A stretch of 64,000 bases of DNA, taken from positions 496,001-560,000 of the forward strand of contig OU612067.1 in assembly GCA_914767715.1 (NCBI GenBank). The letters run 5' to 3'. The position numbers and the translations under genes were made by a program. The notes below the pieces were generated by a model, which saw nothing but the letters and a program-made list of their open reading frames with translations, did not search any database and was not told the DNA's origin. Positions 61,263 through 64,000 of this stretch are shown piece after piece. Every line of letters starts with the position of its first letter. Position 1 is the stretch's first letter. Source of the DNA: Membranipora membranacea (lineage: Eukaryota; Bryozoa; Gymnolaemata; Cheilostomatida; Membraniporidae).

Positions 61263-63529
61263 CTGGAAAAATAATGTTGAAGCTTTAACTTGCAGGAAGA
61301 TAAGATTGCGGAATAATCTTAGTGACGCTTGATATTGATTTCAGTTTAGAGAATTGAATGCAGAGCCTAATAGCTCAAATAAACATCACGCCATGTTCAC
61401 AGCTCTGATGAAATTTACCCAAAGACCTTTTTTAGTAGTAAAAGTTTTATATGCTGCACTTATTTAACCTAGTGCCAGTTAATTTTGCAATTTAACTATT
61501 CCCCTGGGGTAATTTATTTTCAAAAAGAACAATAATGGTTTATTGAAAAACAACAACAACACAATATAAACTAATCTAAACACAATTTGAAAGTTGCTGT
61601 GATTTTTTAAAAAAAAAAGCAGTCATGATGTTAATACTCACTTCGATCTTCTGTATATTTGACCGCAAACCAACCAACGACAACACCTCGGTGAAAGCAC
61701 ACCTTTCTATTCGTGTACGCTCTCTGACGGTGTCTAAGTTAATAGGTTGTGTGAATGTTATATCCGCATGTCTTTGTATTTAGCCTTTACTATCAACACA
61801 GCGATCAATCATTGTGAGATATACGTCTGTCATAAAGTCACATGCTATCAGACCTGCCATAAATCACACAGTGCGATCATATTTGTTAGTTGTCTCACCA
61901 TGGATACAGGAGTATACAACTTTATAATTCATGTATACTCGCAGTAGAAGTGATGACAGATGTGATAACAGAACATTTCTATATCTTGGTATATCAGACA
62001 CTATTAAGACTAAAACAAAAGGATGTCACCAATACAGTTAGAAGACCTGATAGATTATTACCAGAGATGTCAGTAGCAGGTCCTAAGCCACACCCCTCTA
62101 TGTAGGACAGTCAGCATCAACGATGGTTAACAGCAAGTTTATATAGCGGTAAGTAGGAGGAGTGCATGACCAAGACAGGAATTAGCAAGAGAGTAATTCT
62201 TGCAAGCTAAAGTTTGGTTGAAAACTGAAATGATATTTCATTATTGGTGGTTTTGTAATTTTTGAAATACATGAGCTATAGCTATTACTAAGCTACTGAT
62301 AGTGGCTTTCGATTGTCATTCACCGATAAACCCAAAGTCATAGATGTTAGAATGTTAGTGTATACGACGACGAACAGGAAGAGTTAGAGCACTCACACTA
62401 AACATTAACAATGTTTAAATGTGTCTCTTGACTTGAAACCTTAGGATGAACGATGACATAAACTGAGCAAAATTATTTTCCGAGGCCAGGACTCTCGAGA
62501 ATGTAGATTGCCTCTATTCTGAACTGAAAAAATACTTCTAGCCATTATAGCTCACACAGAACTTAATTGATATTCTGCAAACGCATCTGAGCAGCCTATC
62601 CTTTATATTCTGCATCACAAGCTAGAGTATTCACTGCTGTCACACATTTAATATGTGATAATATGTCTTATTTGAATAGTTGTTTTTAGTTGTATAATAC
62701 ATCATAACAATTTGTTTTTTGATTAGTTAGCTGATGGCTTCGAATGTTATCAACATCAACATGCAACCAGCAACACCATCAGGTAATAACAAAGTATGTA
62801 GTCAGCATTCACCTTCACACTTTGTTTCAATGAGATAATATTATAATTGTGTTAATCGTCAGGGGAGGAACTTGCCGTTCAGCTTATGGCTTGTATTACG
62901 CAGTGCATCATATAACTCATTAGCAGCAGGGCAAGTAAAAATAAAGCCTTAATCAAGCACAGCTCGGCATCACAAACTGATCCACTCGGCATATTAGAAA
63001 CAATTAGTCATATAAAAAACTTATTACATCAATTTATTAGCTCAGATGTAGCCTTAGGTACATTTTTATGAGCCTTTGACTGCGGGTGTACGATAGCTTT
63101 ATATGGATTAAGTGTGCGGTCTCTTGGTCTATATAGATTACAATGTCAGAGCCACACGATCTAATTATTAATCAATAGATTAGGTCTGGGACTTGACAAG
63201 ACTGCTTGTGTTTTTTAGACAAATCATAATAATGATCAGAGCTACTTGTAGGCAGCTTTATTTATAACCGACAGTGGTTTACTTTGTGACCTGTTTCACT
63301 GCTAGCTATTAAATCCCCACTGAGAAGCAGCGCTGCCAGCTAATCATACTTACATATTATGTATTACGCATCAGTCAGGTTATAGCTTAGGCACGCTGAG
63401 GCTCGCTGCCCGAGTTCTGTGTCAGCGTACAGCACCTGTACTACCTGTCTACCTGTGTATCTGTGTCTGATGTTGTGACACGAGCTTAATATTATCTACA
63501 TCTGTATGTCTCTAGATTGGAGATACACC
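61263..63529. other. Spacer with one possible short exon
   Basis: Mostly without supported genes. An ATG at 62735 opens MASNVINININMQPATPSG (16-17 codons) and ends at a good donor (G/GTAATA, 62782), which could be a first coding exon of a plus-strand gene, but no partner exon was found. Short open frames at 61747-62105 have no support. Confidence 0.3.
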
Positions 63530-64000
63530 ATGGGAGAACAATATCTAGTGAATGTGTCATATCTTCTGTTGATTCTGGCTACCTTTAATCTTCCAGGTAT
63601 GTTCTGTATCAGAATTTCACTATAAATCTAGTGTGTTTAGTATGACGATGTCATTCATAGCATGTTAGTATATAAAGCAAGGATGCCAGAACCAGATATT
63701 GTCTAGTTTGGATTAAAGCGCTGTGACTCACCCAGATGCTGAGCCTTCTCACACTACAGTTTTAGTTCTTTCCTAACCAAAAAATAATTTCCTTTCTTAT
63801 GCTGGTATCCTCTGCTCACATCATTGAGATACTTGCTGTCACATTTAATCAATTTAATATTTGATTGAGAGACAAAACCTGGATTTGGAATATAGGCTGT
63901 TTCTCATGGATACATTTCTTGAAATTGGAAAATATACCATTTACAAGCTAAGATGATGATCAACATTTTCTGAACATAGGCTTAGACGTAGGAAGGTCTA
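63530..64000 (+). CDS. First exons of a secreted or membrane protein, truncated by window end
   Basis: ATG 63530 opens MGEQYLVNVSYLLLILATFNLP, a signal-peptide-like exon ending at a GTATGT donor (63596/63597, phase 1). A matching acceptor (CTGAACATAG, ending 63979) starts a second exon that reads in phase as GLDVGRS to the window edge. Hydrophobic core and phase agreement support a real first exon; the product cannot be named. Confidence 0.55.

Noticed and set aside
61642-61733. Extra upstream exon of the minus-strand 57715-61262 gene
   Set aside because: It has an acceptor and donor, but in none of its frames does it join the 61262 exon without a stop.

Overview
This is an intron-rich, AT-rich metazoan nuclear segment. 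Genes are split by GT-AG introns, several have AATAAA signals, and introns and spacers carry MITE-like elements, tRNA-related repeats, minisatellites and long G or C runs. The gene content (EFL1, an SLC37 transporter, secreted and membrane-tethered cholinesterase-fold proteins, a prokineticin-like peptide, an SH2 protein) points to an invertebrate animal; the phylum cannot be fixed from sequence alone. All exon models below were assembled by eye from splice sites and phase.

Layout. (1) 1-4592, +: 3' part of a gene resembling a multi-copy, uncharacterised invertebrate family, with a SAP-like segment. (2) 6583-11450, +: a protein with a C-terminal SH2 domain. (3) 12366-13899, +: a small secreted protein whose ten-cysteine spacing matches the prokineticin/astakine (colipase-fold) pattern. 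(4) 14069-29123, -: three tandem seven-exon genes for cholinesterase-fold proteins with a signal peptide and a C-terminal membrane anchor. B and C keep the catalytic residues and arose by a recent duplication. A has lost the triad histidine and the oxyanion motif yet stays fully open, so it looks like a maintained pseudoenzyme. (5) 31987-40056, -: an SLC37-type sugar-phosphate transporter, one exon not found. (6) 44099-54718, +: a complete 21-coding-exon EFL1 gene, predicted 1118 aa, with two large intronic minisatellites. (7) 57715-61262, -: two linked exons of an unrecognised protein. (8) 63530 to the right edge, +: a signal-peptide first exon of a gene that leaves the window.

The genes do not form an operon and most are functionally unrelated housekeeping or signalling genes. 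The SLC37 and EFL1 genes are divergent, about 4 kb apart. The prokineticin-like gene and esterase-like gene A are convergent, about 170 bp between stop codons. The most interesting content is the esterase-like cluster with its degenerate member, the prokineticin-like gene beside it, and several distinct non-autonomous mobile elements whose ends can be read precisely.
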